A DNA stretch of 24,364 nt, from positions 1 to 24,364 of IMG/VR virus record IMGVR_UViG_3300030090_000116; one strand, given 5' to 3'. A model generated the notes under the pieces. It saw only the letters and a list, made by a program, of their open reading frames with translations. It did not search any database and was not told where the DNA came from. The position numbers and the translations under genes are program-made. This document shows positions 1 through 7,924 of this stretch, piece after piece (position 1 is the first letter of the stretch; each line of letters opens with the position of its first letter). Source of the DNA: a virus.

Positions 1-3000
1 CTTCCTAATGTGTCTGACGTTAAAGATGTTGCTCCTATCGCTACGTTGTAGTCTGCATCTGTAAGTGCGTCACCTGCGGTGGCCCCCATGAGGGTGTTGC
101 TAACGCCCGTAGTGATGTCGTTACCAACAAAGTGTCCAACAGCAGTGTTGTTGGCACTTGTGGTGGTAGTGAAGTTTTGTGCCGCTAATGTATCAGAGCC
201 AATTGCAACAGACCTTGTACCCTCAGTGTCTACGCCTAAAGCGTTGTAGCCCAGTGCGGTATTCAATCCGCCTGTTTGCAGAGCGTCTCCAGAAAAACCA
301 CCGATTAAGGTATTTTTAGTGCCTGTTGTTACAGAAATCCCAGCGCCATAGCCAACCGCTGTGTTATAGGTAAGGGTTGCAGTTGTCATATTTTGAGCGG
401 CCAGAGTGCCATAACCTACAGCAGTCGAACGGCTTCCTAACGTATCAGCACTCAAAGCTGAAGTGCCTACTGCAACATTACGATCTGCGTCAGTAAGTGA
501 ATCACCAGCTAAACCGCCAATAATTACGTTATTAAGTCCTACGGTTAAAGAAGCCGCTGAGTTATAACCAACAGCAACATTATAATGAACAGTTGCTGTC
601 GTGAAATTCTGGCTAAGAAGAGCGCCATACCCTATAGCTGTGGCTGTAGCTCCTTGAACATCCGCGCTTAAAGAAGCATACCCAAGGGTCGAATTATAAT
701 ACCCGGTGGTCAGAACATCTCCTGCAAACGTACCTATGAGGGTATTCCTAGTCGCCGTAGTAATGTCATTACCAGCGGCGTAACCAACGGCTACGTTAGC
801 AACGGTTGTTGATGTAGCACTGGTTTGATTTTCAAGAGCGCCATAGCCTACTGCCGTACTTGCATTCCCTTCAACCTCTGTACTCATAGCATCAGGGCCA
901 ATCGCTATGTTGTAATCTCCACCATTAACAGCATCACCAGCATTCGCTCCTACGAATACGTTATATCTGCCGTCAGTTAATTGTTGCCCTGCATAGTACC
1001 CCACAGCAACATTGTTACTAGCTAACGATGTCGTAAAGTTTTGATTTTGTAGCGCCCCCATTCCTAGGGCGGTGGTGCGTGTTCCTCTTGTGTCGCTACT
1101 TAAAGCAGCTTGCCCAACGGCGGTATTAAGATTAGCGTCTGTAAGCGCGTCTCCAGCACTAGCACCAATCAGGGTGTTTGAAGTCCCCGTAGTAATTTCT
1201 TTTCCCGCTAACGTGCCAACTGCGGTGTTCAAACTATTTTGGGCTGTGCCCATGTCTTGTTCTTTAAGGGCTTGAAAGCCTATTGCAACTGAGCGACTTC
1301 CTACAGTATCTGAACTTAATGCTTCCACACCCACTGCGACGTTGTAATCTGCGTCAGTAAGCGCATCACCAGCAGCACCGCCGATGAGGGTGTTTTGAAT
1401 TCCTGTGGTCACTGCAAAACCAGCAATATGACCCACGGCAGTGTTATAGGTTGTTGTGCCTCCACCAACATTTTGTGTTGTTAGCGCAGAAGAACCAATT
1501 GCAACAGACCTTGTACCTGCGGTCTCTTGACTTAAAGCGTTGTAGCCAAATGCAGAATTAAAATCGCCTGTTGTAATCGCATCGCCAACATCGGCACCAA
1601 CTAAGGTGTTCTTAATGCCCGTTGTGACGTTGTAACCAGTTTGAAATCCAACAGCAGTATTAAACGAATTAGTTGCGGTCGTAAATTCTTGGTTATATAA
1701 GGTTGAATACCCCAAAGCAGTTGAACGGCTTCCGTTCACGTCTCTGGTTAAAGCGCCCATGCCAACCGCTACGTTGTAATCTGCGTCAGTTAGGGCATCC
1801 CCTGCCGTACTTCCAAGCAAAACATTCCTAATGCCTGTGGTGACGGCGGCTCCAGCATTGTTACCGACAGCGACGTTGTGACTGTCTGTTGCGGTCGTAT
1901 AGGCTTGGTTATTAAGAGCGGCATAACCTATAGCAGTCGAACGACTTCCTAATGTATCAGTGCTTAGAGCGGCCATGCCCACGGCGGTGTTGTAATCTGC
2001 ATCAGTGAGGGCATCACCTGCAAGACCGCCAACGATAGTGTTGTTAATTCCTGTTGTTACAGCACCGCCAGCACTAGTGCCCACGCCTACATTGTAGCCA
2101 TTAGTTGCTGTCGTAAAATTTTGAACACCCAGTGCCGCATACCCCACAGCAGTTGCGCGACTTCCCATTGTGTCTGAACCCAAGGCGCTATACCCAATGG
2201 CTACATTATTGTCAGCATCAGTAAGAACATCTCCCGCAAGACTGCCAATGAGGGTGTTGAGAGTCCCAGTGCTTATATCATGACCAGCCTGATATCCAAC
2301 CGCTACGTTGTAACTATTTGTTGCGGTCGTAAAATTCTGAGCCACAAGAGCCTCATGCCCCATCGCTGTGGCCCTACTCCCTAAAGTATCTGATCCTAGT
2401 GCAGATTTCCCAACGACTGTATTAGAGTCAGCGTCAGTAAGAGCATCCCCTGAATATGCTCCCAATAAGGTATTCTCAATGCCTGTTGTGACGGCCCCAC
2501 CAGCAGAATAGCCTACCGCTACGTTAGCACTGTTAGTCGCGGTAGTGTAGTTTTGTGAGCTAAGAGTTTGATACCCTACAGCGGTTGAGCGGCTTCCTAC
2601 AGTATCTAACTGTAACGATGTTCGCCCTATACCAACATTACGGACACCAGTTGTAAGTGATGTTGCTGCACCAGCGCCAATAATTACATTCTCAGTTCCT
2701 GTCGTGACATTTCGCGCAGCAAGGTCGCCAATAGCTACGTTGTGACCATCAGCACCAGCATTTTGATCTTCAAGCGCCTTATAACCAACAGCTACGTTTT
2801 TACCATCTCCATCTTCTGTTTTAAGGGCGTCCACGCCAATGGCAATATTACGGTCGCCCGTCGTAATGGCGGTGCCAGCATCCTTACCAATAGTAATGTT
2901 GTATGCGCCATCAGAGGTAATACTGTCGCCAGCATCTTCACCAATACGAAGGTTATCTGTACCCGCTGTTGCGGTGATTAAGTCTGCGCCAGCCTCAATC

Positions 3001-4088
3001 GTGGTGTTGCCAGAGATCGCAACAGTGCCGTTGAAATCGAGCGCGGTTGCATTAAGTTCAATTTCATCTGTCGCGTTAATGTCTAGGACAGTATTACTTG
3101 GAGCATTAATAAACTGACTAGCATCATGAAACTGCAATGCCATTGTGCTATTAAGAAGTAAGCCGGTATCTGCAACGTGCGTTAGTGTTACATCGTTGTC
3201 CGCACCGAACCCAAGGACTGCTGCATCGCTGTTTAGCTTGAGGTCATCTGCAACACTTACGTCTCCACCTACAGTAGCATCACCTGATAAGAATAAATTG
3301 CGAGGGCGAGTGGCCCCAGACGCACCAATATCATAGGTGTTATCGGTAAAAATAAGGTTTGATGCGACTGTGGACGTTACAGTCAACGTATCAGACGCGG
3401 CATTACCAATTACTGTATTACCAGTGATGGTTAAATCAGCCGCTGAAATAGACCCCGTTAGTGACGGTGACGAGATTGTAGGTCCTGTCAGAGTCTTATT
3501 CGTAAGCGTTTCAGTACCAGCTAACGTAGCCAACGTGCCCGTGGTGGGAAGTGTTACGTTAGTTGCACCTGTAGTTGTTAGGGTGAGTGCATTCGCACCA
3601 GATGTTGTAAACGCCGCTGCGGTCGTTAAGTTTCCTGCAAGAGAGACTGTATACCCACCAACTGATAACGATGCGATATTCGTAGCACCTTCAAGGACAT
3701 TAGTGCCATCGCAGAAAAGAAACATTGTCTTGCCGTTTGGTATCGCAATACCTGTACCGCTAGACGTTTTAAGTGTAGCGGCTTGGCCTGAAGCATTCTT
3801 AGCGATGTAGATTTTAGCCGCTGCGGGGCATATAACAGTCGCTGCCCCAGTAAGACTTGACCCAGTATCTGTAAACTCCAGCATGGCTGCACGCGACTCG
3901 GAGGTAGTTCCATCTGCGGTAGTCAACGTATGCGAGTTGGAAGACCACGAGTTTATAACTGCACGGCCAGCAATAGCCTCTTCAACCATAGACGTGATGT
4001 TGTTGTTTACTACATCACCCCAAGTACCGCTAAGTTCTCCTTGGACAGGAAGGGCGAGTTTAAGTATCGAAGTGTACTGTGTTGTCAT
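1..4088 (-). CDS. Large repetitive tail fibre / adhesin-like protein (3' end outside window)
   Basis: The frame is open from the ATG at 4088 to the left edge, giving at least 1362 codons without a stop. TGAGGATTAAAAC precedes the ATG and supplies a Shine-Dalgarno site. The N-terminus contains LKLALPVQGELSGTWGDVVN followed by EEAIAG, an opening I associate with marine phage fibre or tail proteins. Residues about 100-330 are Thr/Ser/Ala-rich and include TLTNKTLTGPTISSPSLTGS, typical of fibre shafts. From about residue 370 onward the protein is made of NVAIGxxAG / TTGxxNTLIG motifs, which resemble the YadA head repeat (a left-handed beta-roll). The last gene of the visible late operon, it most likely forms a trimeric host-contact fibre. 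Fibre assignment is good; receptor, chaperone domain and true length cannot be seen. Confidence 0.8.
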   Translation of the reverse strand, partial: MTTQYTSILKLALPVQGELSGTWGDVVNNNITSMVEEAIAGRAVINSWSSNSHTLTTADGTTSESRAAMLEFTDTGSSLTGAATVICPAAAKIYIAKNASGQAATLKTSSGTGIAIPNGKTMFLFCDGTNVLEGATNIASLSVGGYTVSLAGNLTTAAAFTTSGANALTLTTTGATNVTLPTTGTLATLAGTETLTNKTLTGPTISSPSLTGSISAADLTITGNTVIGNAASDTLTVTSTVASNLIFTDNTYDIGASGATRPRNLFLSGDATVGGDVSVADDLKLNSDAAVLGFGADNDVTLTHVADTGLLLNSTMALQFHDASQFINAPSNTVLDINATDEIELNATALDFNGTVAISGNTTIEAGADLITATAGTDNLRIGEDAGDSITSDGAYNITIGKDAGTAITTGDRNIAIGVDALKTEDGDGKNVAVGYKALEDQNAGADGHNVAIGDLAARNVTTGTENVIIGAGAATSLTTGVRNVGIGRTSLQLDTVGSRSTAVGYQTLSSQNYTTATNSANVAVGYSAGGAVTTGIENTLLGAYSGDALTDADSNTVVGKSALGSDTLGSRATAMGHEALVAQNFTTATNSYNVAVGYQAGHDISTGTLNTLIGSLAGDVLTDADNNVAIGYSALGSDTMGSRATAVGYAALGVQNFTTATNGYNVGVGTSAGGAVTTGINNTIVGGLAGDALTDADYNTAVGMAALSTDTLGSRSTAIGYAALNNQAYTTATDSHNVAVGNNAGAAVTTGIRNVLLGSTAGDALTDADYNVAVGMGALTRDVNGSRSTALGYSTLYNQEFTTATNSFNTAVGFQTGYNVTTGIKNTLVGADVGDAITTGDFNSAFGYNALSQETAGTRSVAIGSSALTTQNVGGGTTTYNTAVGHIAGFAVTTGIQNTLIGGAAGDALTDADYNVAVGVEALSSDTVGSRSVAIGFQALKEQDMGTAQNSLNTAVGTLAGKEITTGTSNTLIGASAGDALTDANLNTAVGQAALSSDTRGTRTTALGMGALQNQNFTTSLASNNVAVGYYAGQQLTDGRYNVFVGANAGDAVNGGDYNIAIGPDAMSTEVEGNASTAVGYGALENQTSATSTTVANVAVGYAAGNDITTATRNTLIGTFAGDVLTTGYYNSTLGYASLSADVQGATATAIGYGALLSQNFTTATVHYNVAVGYNSAASLTVGLNNVIIGGLAGDSLTDADRNVAVGTSALSADTLGSRSTAVGYGTLAAQNMTTATLTYNTAVGYGAGISVTTGTKNTLIGGFSGDALQTGGLNTALGYNALGVDTEGTRSVAIGSDTLAAQNFTTTTSANNTAVGHFVGNDITTGVSNTLMGATAGDALTDADYNVAIGATSLTSDTLG
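3..2594 (-). repeat. Twelve in-register 216-bp (72-codon) repeats inside the fibre gene
   Basis: The Ser/Arg codon of the DTLGS-like motif falls at 2, 434, 1298, 1946 and 2594. These intervals are exact multiples of 216, so twelve units of 72 codons are packed without a net indel, and the array continues past the left edge. Each unit holds about four rungs: STAVGYxAL-QNxTTAT, NVAVGxxAGxxVTTG, NTLIGxxAGDALTDAD and NVAIGxxALxxDTLGS. Units have diverged in DNA sequence while rung glycines and asparagines are kept. Shorter, irregular rungs of the same kind lie at about 2600-2960. Confidence 0.85.
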
Positions 4089-4098
4089 GTTTTAATCC

Positions 4099-4743
4099 TC
4101 ACGCGGCTATATCTTGCCAATTCGGAGTCTGCCCTGTTGAAACACTACCCCAAGTTGGTGTCTGTGCGCCAGTAATATTTTGCCAACTCGGATTGTGGTT
4201 GTCATCGACAGCCCCCCAAGTTGGTGTTTGTGTGTCAGTAATATTTTGCCAATTTGGGTTGAGGTTGTCATCGACATCCCCCCAAATGAAGACTGTACCT
4301 ACTGCGCCTGTTGCGTTTACACCTGTTACTGCCGTACTTGTAATAACAGTAACATCTACGTTTCCTACTTGTGCTTGTCCGTGGACCCCTGTTACTTGCT
4401 CTACGATGCTAAGAGATACAGCAACGGTGCCTATGGCTCCCGTAGCCGCAAGCCCTGTTGTGGAGACGTTTGCGTCTGCGGTTACAGTAACAGTGCCAGC
4501 AGCACTTGTGGCGCTTACCCCAGTTGGGTAGATATTTGCTTCGGCAACGACACTTACGGTGCCTACACTAGTAGTAGCAGATAACCCTGACGGTTGGACA
4601 TTTGCGTCAGCAGCTACACTTACGGTACCAAGTGCGCTTGTAGCTTGAACGCCATCGACTGCTACAACGATAAGGTCCGTACCCCAAGAGCTTTGGCCCC
4701 AAGAGGTAGACCCCCATCCTACATAAGACGTTGACGATGGCAT
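4099..4743 (-). CDS. Repeat-containing virion protein of unknown function (214 aa)
   Basis: I do not recognise a named family. The N-terminal 25 residues are Ser/Trp/Gly-rich (GWGSTSWGQSSWG). Residues about 30-150 hold roughly six copies of a 22-residue unit with core ATxxxGTVxVxAxANV, predicted to be beta-strand rich. Residues about 150-214 carry three Trp/Pro units of the form NPxWQNITxxQTPTWG. Such small-period beta repeats fit a structural or fibre-associated protein. The stop lies 10 nt upstream of the fibre ATG and AGGATG precedes its own start, so it is probably translated together with the fibre. A fibre-base or adaptor role is only suggested by position. Confidence 0.7.
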   Translation of the reverse strand: MPSSTSYVGWGSTSWGQSSWGTDLIVVAVDGVQATSALGTVSVAADANVQPSGLSATTSVGTVSVVAEANIYPTGVSATSAAGTVTVTADANVSTTGLAATGAIGTVAVSLSIVEQVTGVHGQAQVGNVDVTVITSTAVTGVNATGAVGTVFIWGDVDDNLNPNWQNITDTQTPTWGAVDDNHNPSWQNITGAQTPTWGSVSTGQTPNWQDIAA

Positions 4744-4752
4744 TTAAGCATC

Positions 4753-5181
4753 CTACGCGATCCTAATAATAGCGTTAGAAGCGTCCGCAGTAGGGAATTG
4801 AATTTGGAAATTACCTGCTGTAGCCGTCTTATCCGCCCCGAAATCAAGAACTGCAACGGCGGGATTACTACCACCTGACTTATATATTAAGGCCCCACGC
4901 GCCGTAATTGTTGCTGTGGACCATGTAGTATCTGAAAAATCCAGTAACGCGGTGGTACTGGATGTTGTTGGAGCAACAACTGTTAACGTGTTACCACCCG
5001 CTGTATAACCCGTACCAGATACTTCGTTTGTTGTTGCATACGCTGTTGTAGCCGCACTTAACGTAGCTGAGCTTGTATACAAAGCGATCTTAAATGTTTG
5101 TGACGTATCACCACTAAAGTCCATCTCCCCATCGAGAAGGGCTTTTTTGAAAGACGTGCACATTGCTTGAGTGATTGCCAT
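4753..5181 (-). CDS. Conserved phage structural protein, unknown function (142 aa)
   Basis: A strong Shine-Dalgarno, AGGAGG, stands 6 nt before the ATG. The protein begins with a short helical segment (MCTSFKKALLDGEMDF) and then becomes Thr/Ser/Ala-rich with alternating hydrophobic residues, including a FKIALYTSSATL stretch and a C-terminal NFQIQFPTADASNAIIRIA. This looks like a compact beta-sandwich. I recall similar proteins in marine podovirus and siphovirus structural regions but cannot assign a family name. It sits between an adaptor-like gene and the repeat protein, which favours a virion component. No catalytic motif is visible. Confidence 0.7.
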   Translation of the reverse strand: MAITQAMCTSFKKALLDGEMDFSGDTSQTFKIALYTSSATLSAATTAYATTNEVSGTGYTAGGNTLTVVAPTTSSTTALLDFSDTTWSTATITARGALIYKSGGSNPAVAVLDFGADKTATAGNFQIQFPTADASNAIIRIA

Positions 5182-5191
5182 TTATAACCTC

Positions 5192-5821
5192 CTATCCTAC
5201 TTCCATTCTAAACTGCCCGGAACGGTAAGTGTCTCCACGAAGTTTGCCATCGCCAAGCGTTTTTAACAGTTGTAACGCTTGAACATACATGCGTTCATAC
5301 ACTTGAACCATGTCTGGTTCACCCTTCATAAACCTTAACGCTTCTAATAACGCACCGTTAAGTAGAGCAGAATCAAACTCGTCCCCAAGCCATGTAGTAC
5401 TAGCAGTAACAATGGACTCAGGGTAGTACCCGTAATGTAGCTCCATTGTGTAGTTACTGTTTGGGGTAGGCCCAAGGATAATTGAGTCATCGTCAAAGTA
5501 AGCATAATGTTTTGGCATACCCGTAGATGTCGGCGTGGGGTAAGCCTCTCTAATAAAGTTAACATCCTTGTTTAACAAGAAATGATACTCTCCACTACTG
5601 TCTACAACCGCGAGGCTATAGGTGTAAAGAAAGTCAGATGGAGCGCCTAAGTACTTATTACCAGATGTTAACGTGCCTGTAACATTACGTCGTAACGCAG
5701 GAATCTGAACAGTGTTGTATATTTTTTGCTCAGCCTGCTTAGTAAACATGGCGAGCTGATCTGCGGTGAACGCATTCTCCGTAATATCTTCTATATTTGC
5801 AGTCAGCTCACTATAGTTCAT
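5192..5821 (-). CDS. SU10-like head-tail adaptor protein
   Basis: This 209-aa protein resembles the phage adaptor family typified by SU10. It has a helical N-terminus (residues about 1-40, MNYSELTANIEDITENAF... FTKQAEQKIYNTVQIPALRR) and then a beta region with GNKYLGAPSDFLYTYSLAVVD and ILGPTPNSNYTMELHYGYYP. The C-terminus is helical (LLNGALLEALRFMKGEPDMVQVYERMY). That order, and the aromatic-rich 'PxPxxxYxMELHYGYYPE' section, is typical of ring proteins that bind under the portal. The assignment is from remembered family pattern, not a search. It lies in the virion block, 3 nt from the small basic gene upstream. Confidence 0.65.
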   Translation of the reverse strand: MNYSELTANIEDITENAFTADQLAMFTKQAEQKIYNTVQIPALRRNVTGTLTSGNKYLGAPSDFLYTYSLAVVDSSGEYHFLLNKDVNFIREAYPTPTSTGMPKHYAYFDDDSIILGPTPNSNYTMELHYGYYPESIVTASTTWLGDEFDSALLNGALLEALRFMKGEPDMVQVYERMYVQALQLLKTLGDGKLRGDTYRSGQFRMEVG

Positions 5822-5824
5822 CGC

Positions 5825-5935
5825 TTACCCCATAGGTCCACGGGCGTACAACCCTTTTGTTGCAGCGCCAGTACCACGTACTTTAACGCCACCTTTTTTC
5901 GTTTTATTAGCGGGTTTTTTAGTTTTCTTACGCAT
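5825..5935 (-). CDS. Tiny basic protein with VRGTGAATKG motif (36 aa)
   Basis: An ATG at 5935 preceded by TAGGAG opens a 36-codon frame ending with TAA at 5827-5825. The first 15 residues are almost all Lys, Arg, Thr, Asn and Pro; the second half reads GGVKVRGTGAATKG and ends LYARGPMG. The same GG-x-VRG-x-G-x-A-x-KG pattern closes the proteins at 7466-7915 and 7925-8215, so this is the smallest member of a motif family repeated in this block. Its high net charge suggests DNA or capsid-interior binding, which is inference. It fits snugly between flanking genes, supporting a real gene. Confidence 0.65.
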   Translation of the reverse strand: MRKKTKKPANKTKKGGVKVRGTGAATKGLYARGPMG

Positions 5936-5945
5936 AGTACTACTC

Positions 5946-6275
5946 CTATGTAATTTGTACTGTAACTTGCCCTACAAATCCAGTCCCGACCGTTCCCCCA
6001 CTATCCTCTGCGCTACGCACAGGAATAATTTGCGCACGGCTAGCTGCAAATTGATTAGAGTCCGGTCTTGGGTCTTGTAATGCCTGTGGGTCATGGACCG
6101 GGGTTTCCCCCAGATTCAACTGTGGATTATCTGGACTCCAACATTCAGGACAGGCTTTAATGTTCGTATCTCGGTTTTTACGCACCAAATTACGAAGTTC
6201 ACGAAGGCGGTAAGTAAACCCGCACACATCACAAACCCCGAGAGCTTTTTGGCTTGATGCGAACCTAGTCCCCAT
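5946..6275 (-). CDS. Zinc-ribbon-like phage protein (109 aa)
   Basis: Two CxxC knuckles are visible, CDVC at residues about 15-18 and CPEC at about 42-45, separated by a basic helix (RLRELRNLVRKNRDTNIKA). This is the layout of a treble-clef or zinc-ribbon fold. The second half is low in secondary structure, with DPQALQDPRPDSNQF and a C-terminal hydrophobic TVGTGFVGQVTVQIT. I recall this CDVCGF...CPEC...DPQALxDPRPD pattern from marine phages, with no known role. Only 1 nt separates it from the adaptor-like gene upstream, and AGCGAGG supplies the ribosome site. A zinc-bound structural or connector part is the most likely job. Confidence 0.7.
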   Translation of the reverse strand: MGTRFASSQKALGVCDVCGFTYRLRELRNLVRKNRDTNIKACPECWSPDNPQLNLGETPVHDPQALQDPRPDSNQFAASRAQIIPVRSAEDSGGTVGTGFVGQVTVQIT

Positions 6276-6276
6276 G

Positions 6277-6963
6277 TTAAATCCTCGCTACACGAGGTAC
6301 AAAACGAGCGGGGGTTTTTTCCCTATCTTCACCTGCGGCTATCTGAAACTGCTCTTCATATACTTGTTTGAGAAGCGATACTCGCTCTACAAGTTCTGGT
6401 TCTTTTAACGCAATATTGTACGCCAAACCGGCAACAAGACAGGGCAAAAACCTGTAATTCATATCCGCAGTTTCAACGCCATCACCAGCGTCCTGTATAC
6501 GCCGCATACGCCAATAGCGAAATATGTAGTCATTTGTGTCAGGAACAGGCCAAAAATTGACCTTGGGGTTGTCACGTAGCCTCTCGATCCAAACTTGAAT
6601 GGGCCTACCACGTGATAACTTGTTCGGGATCGAAGCGTAAGTACTTACGCTGATACGAGTTATAGTAAGATCAGATTGTGTTGATTGATTGCCCTGCCCT
6701 GTACGTATTACTTGTTCCAACAAATCAATCGTATCTGCGGGTAAATCATACTCGGATGTACCTGCTGTTAAAGTTACAGAGCCTTCATCAATAGTCCAAA
6801 GATTTATGCCACGATTTTGCCACTCAATCGTCAAAAGATTCATGGAACGTCGTGCGGTACGTAGGTCGTAACCCGACCGCATTTCACGACCAGCACGTTC
6901 CCACGCTTCTTCAGCGATTTCCGTGAAGTCCATATCAAATGCGGTTGTACCTGATGTTGCCAT
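6277..6963 (-). CDS. Head-completion / tail accessory factor, P22 gp4-like (candidate)
   Basis: This 228-aa protein has a helical N-terminal third (DFTEIAEEAWERAGREMRSG, then LRTARRSMNLLTIEWQNRG), followed by a short beta part with TLTAGTSEYDLPADTIDLLE, and a helical C-terminus rich in Glu/Arg. The 'AWERAG...R.A..S.N.L...WQNRGINLW' and 'YDLPAD..D' pattern is that of phage proteins placed between portal and tail, P22 gp4 being the reference. Position in the virion block, close to a second adaptor-like gene at 5192-5821, agrees. Family membership is remembered rather than searched; another adaptor class is possible. Confidence 0.6.
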   Translation of the reverse strand: MATSGTTAFDMDFTEIAEEAWERAGREMRSGYDLRTARRSMNLLTIEWQNRGINLWTIDEGSVTLTAGTSEYDLPADTIDLLEQVIRTGQGNQSTQSDLTITRISVSTYASIPNKLSRGRPIQVWIERLRDNPKVNFWPVPDTNDYIFRYWRMRRIQDAGDGVETADMNYRFLPCLVAGLAYNIALKEPELVERVSLLKQVYEEQFQIAAGEDREKTPARFVPRVARI

Positions 6964-6972
6964 GCTATCCCT

Positions 6973-7302
6973 TTACGTATACAAAGTTTTCTTTCGTCTA
7001 TCTTCCATTACAACCCCGCAGCCGCGTGCTATCGCTCGTTTCCGCCTAGCAAGCCCACCGTTGTCAAATTTAACCTCAGCCTTCTTGGTGTTCTTAACTA
7101 CTGTCTTGCCCTTGCTACCTTCTCGCTTCTTCTTTTTTGCAGTAGAAGCGCGTTCTTTTTTTGAGAGACTCTGAGCCTTGCTCCGTGGTAGACATCGGTC
7201 TGGATTCTTTTTGTCTTTAGAAGTGCCGCACTCACCTTTAATCTTCCCATCGGTACCGATGCGAACCCATTGTTGATCACGCCATTTCTTTAACTCGCCC
7301 AT
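6973..7302 (-). CDS. Small basic virion-associated protein, DUF5872/DUF6321-like (109 aa)
   Basis: The N-terminus reads MGELKKWRDQQWVRIGTDGK, then GECGTSKDKKNPDRCLPRSKA, a motif I associate with short marine-virus proteins grouped as DUF5872/DUF6321-like. Residues about 45-65 contain KKERASTAKKKKREG, encoded by a 30-bp stretch identical to one in the gene at 7466-7915. The C-terminal part has GGLARRKRAIARGCGVV. Net charge is strongly positive. The start overlaps the upstream stop in a TAATG, so translation is coupled. Binding to packaged DNA or to capsid is plausible but not shown; the family name is tentative. Confidence 0.7.
   Translation of the reverse strand: MGELKKWRDQQWVRIGTDGKIKGECGTSKDKKNPDRCLPRSKAQSLSKKERASTAKKKKREGSKGKTVVKNTKKAEVKFDNGGLARRKRAIARGCGVVMEDRRKKTLYT
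7125..7154 (-). repeat. 30-bp exact repeat, copy 1
   Basis: The 30 bases here are identical, including synonymous positions, to 7855-7884 and are read in the same frame in a different gene, encoding RASTAKKKK. The copies lie 730 bp apart. Confidence 0.9.
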
Positions 7303-7469
7303 TACTTCTTCGCTTTTTTACCCTTCGCGCCTTTAGCGTAGTTTGGGTCTTTGCAATACTTGGACGCAGCCATGTTTGCGTAAGCGGACGGGTATGTGTC
7401 AAAGGTGCGTTTTGCCCACGCTTTACCTTTAGCACATATTTTACCACCCGATTTATAATAACGTCTCAT
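7302..7469 (-). CDS. Small Cys/Lys-rich phage protein (55 aa)
   Basis: ATG at 7469 opens a 55-codon frame ending TAA at 7304-7302. It begins MRRYYKSGGKICAKGKAWAK and continues RTFDTYPSAYANMAASKYCK before a Lys/Gly tail (AKGAKGKKAKK). I remember this KSGGKICxKGKAxAKRTFDxYPSAYAN pattern from many marine viral genomes; no function is known. The MRRYYK start matches the protein at 8893-9216. Overlaps at both ends (ATGA with the upstream gene, TAATG with the downstream gene) strongly support it as a real, translationally coupled gene. It is a likely virion or DNA-binding accessory. Confidence 0.75.
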   Translation of the reverse strand: MRRYYKSGGKICAKGKAWAKRTFDTYPSAYANMAASKYCKDPNYAKGAKGKKAKK

Positions 7470-7915
7470 CGTATTTTTACTGGGCGAACGCCTTTACGAG
7501 CTATACCAGCACCTCTGACTTTACCGCCCTTTTTATAATTAAACCCACCCTTTAATAAACTAGGGTTAGCTAAAGCACGTTCTCTATTTTGGTTTATTCT
7601 TTTGTCGTTATCTTCTTTCTCTTTTTCTTGTCTGGCTAGACGGTCTTTACTAGGGTCACCGTAGATAGTTCTCTCATAATCAATACGCCTTTGAAGTGCT
7701 TCAAGCGAAGGTTTTATGGATAATGGCGCTCTTTCTCCAGTGGCGGTGGCATAACGCGCCCCGTCTGCTGGGTGCCTAAAGTACCTCGCCCTACGTTTCT
7801 CAGCGGCTTCTCTCGCGGCTTCTTTCGCGTTGGCGTATTCTTCTTGTTCTTCTTGCTTCTTCTTTTTTGCAGTAGAAGCGCGTTTTTCCGGAGTGGGATA
7901 TCTTATTCTAGGCAT
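7466..7915 (-). CDS. Basic coiled-coil-like protein ending in VRGAGIARKG motif (149 aa)
   Basis: Residues about 8-20 contain KRASTAKKKKQEEQEE from the shared 30-bp repeat. Residues about 20-110 are a charged Glu/Arg/Ala/Lys-rich region likely to be helical (AREAAEKRRARYFRH; RQEKEKEDNDKRINQNRERA). The end is GGFNYKKGGKVRGAGIARKG and VRPVKIR, nearly the same tail as the gene at 7925-8215. AGGAGT precedes the ATG. The gene therefore combines a head piece shared with 6973-7302 and a tail piece shared with 7925-8215, as if assembled from modules. Function is unknown; the tail may be a shared capsid or DNA docking peptide. Confidence 0.7.
   Translation of the reverse strand: MPRIRYPTPEKRASTAKKKKQEEQEEYANAKEAAREAAEKRRARYFRHPADGARYATATGERAPLSIKPSLEALQRRIDYERTIYGDPSKDRLARQEKEKEDNDKRINQNRERALANPSLLKGGFNYKKGGKVRGAGIARKGVRPVKIR
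7855..7884 (-). repeat. 30-bp exact repeat, copy 2
   Basis: Identical to 7125-7154, same reading frame, encoding the RASTAKKKK peptide near the start of the 149-aa gene. Outside the 30 bases the two genes are unlike each other. Confidence 0.9.
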
Positions 7916-7924
7916 ATCTGACTC

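Noticed and set aside
3-2594. CRISPR-like repeated structure
   Set aside because: Units are 216 bp, divergent and coding; there are no short identical repeats with unique spacers.
3180-3190. GTTAGTG in the late region (also at about 10703)
   Set aside because: Only one arm is present, without the matching CACTAAC, so these are chance half sites.
1072-3810. Several plus-strand frames of 60-157 codons opposite the fibre gene
   Set aside because: They are mirror frames of the repetitive minus-strand fibre, with low-complexity Ala/Val/Ser composition and no ribosome sites.
1-4088. Diversity-generating retroelement acting on the fibre
   Set aside because: No reverse transcriptase or template repeat is visible, and unit differences are not limited to adenine positions. 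The scrap at 19660-19713 is too short to serve as a template.
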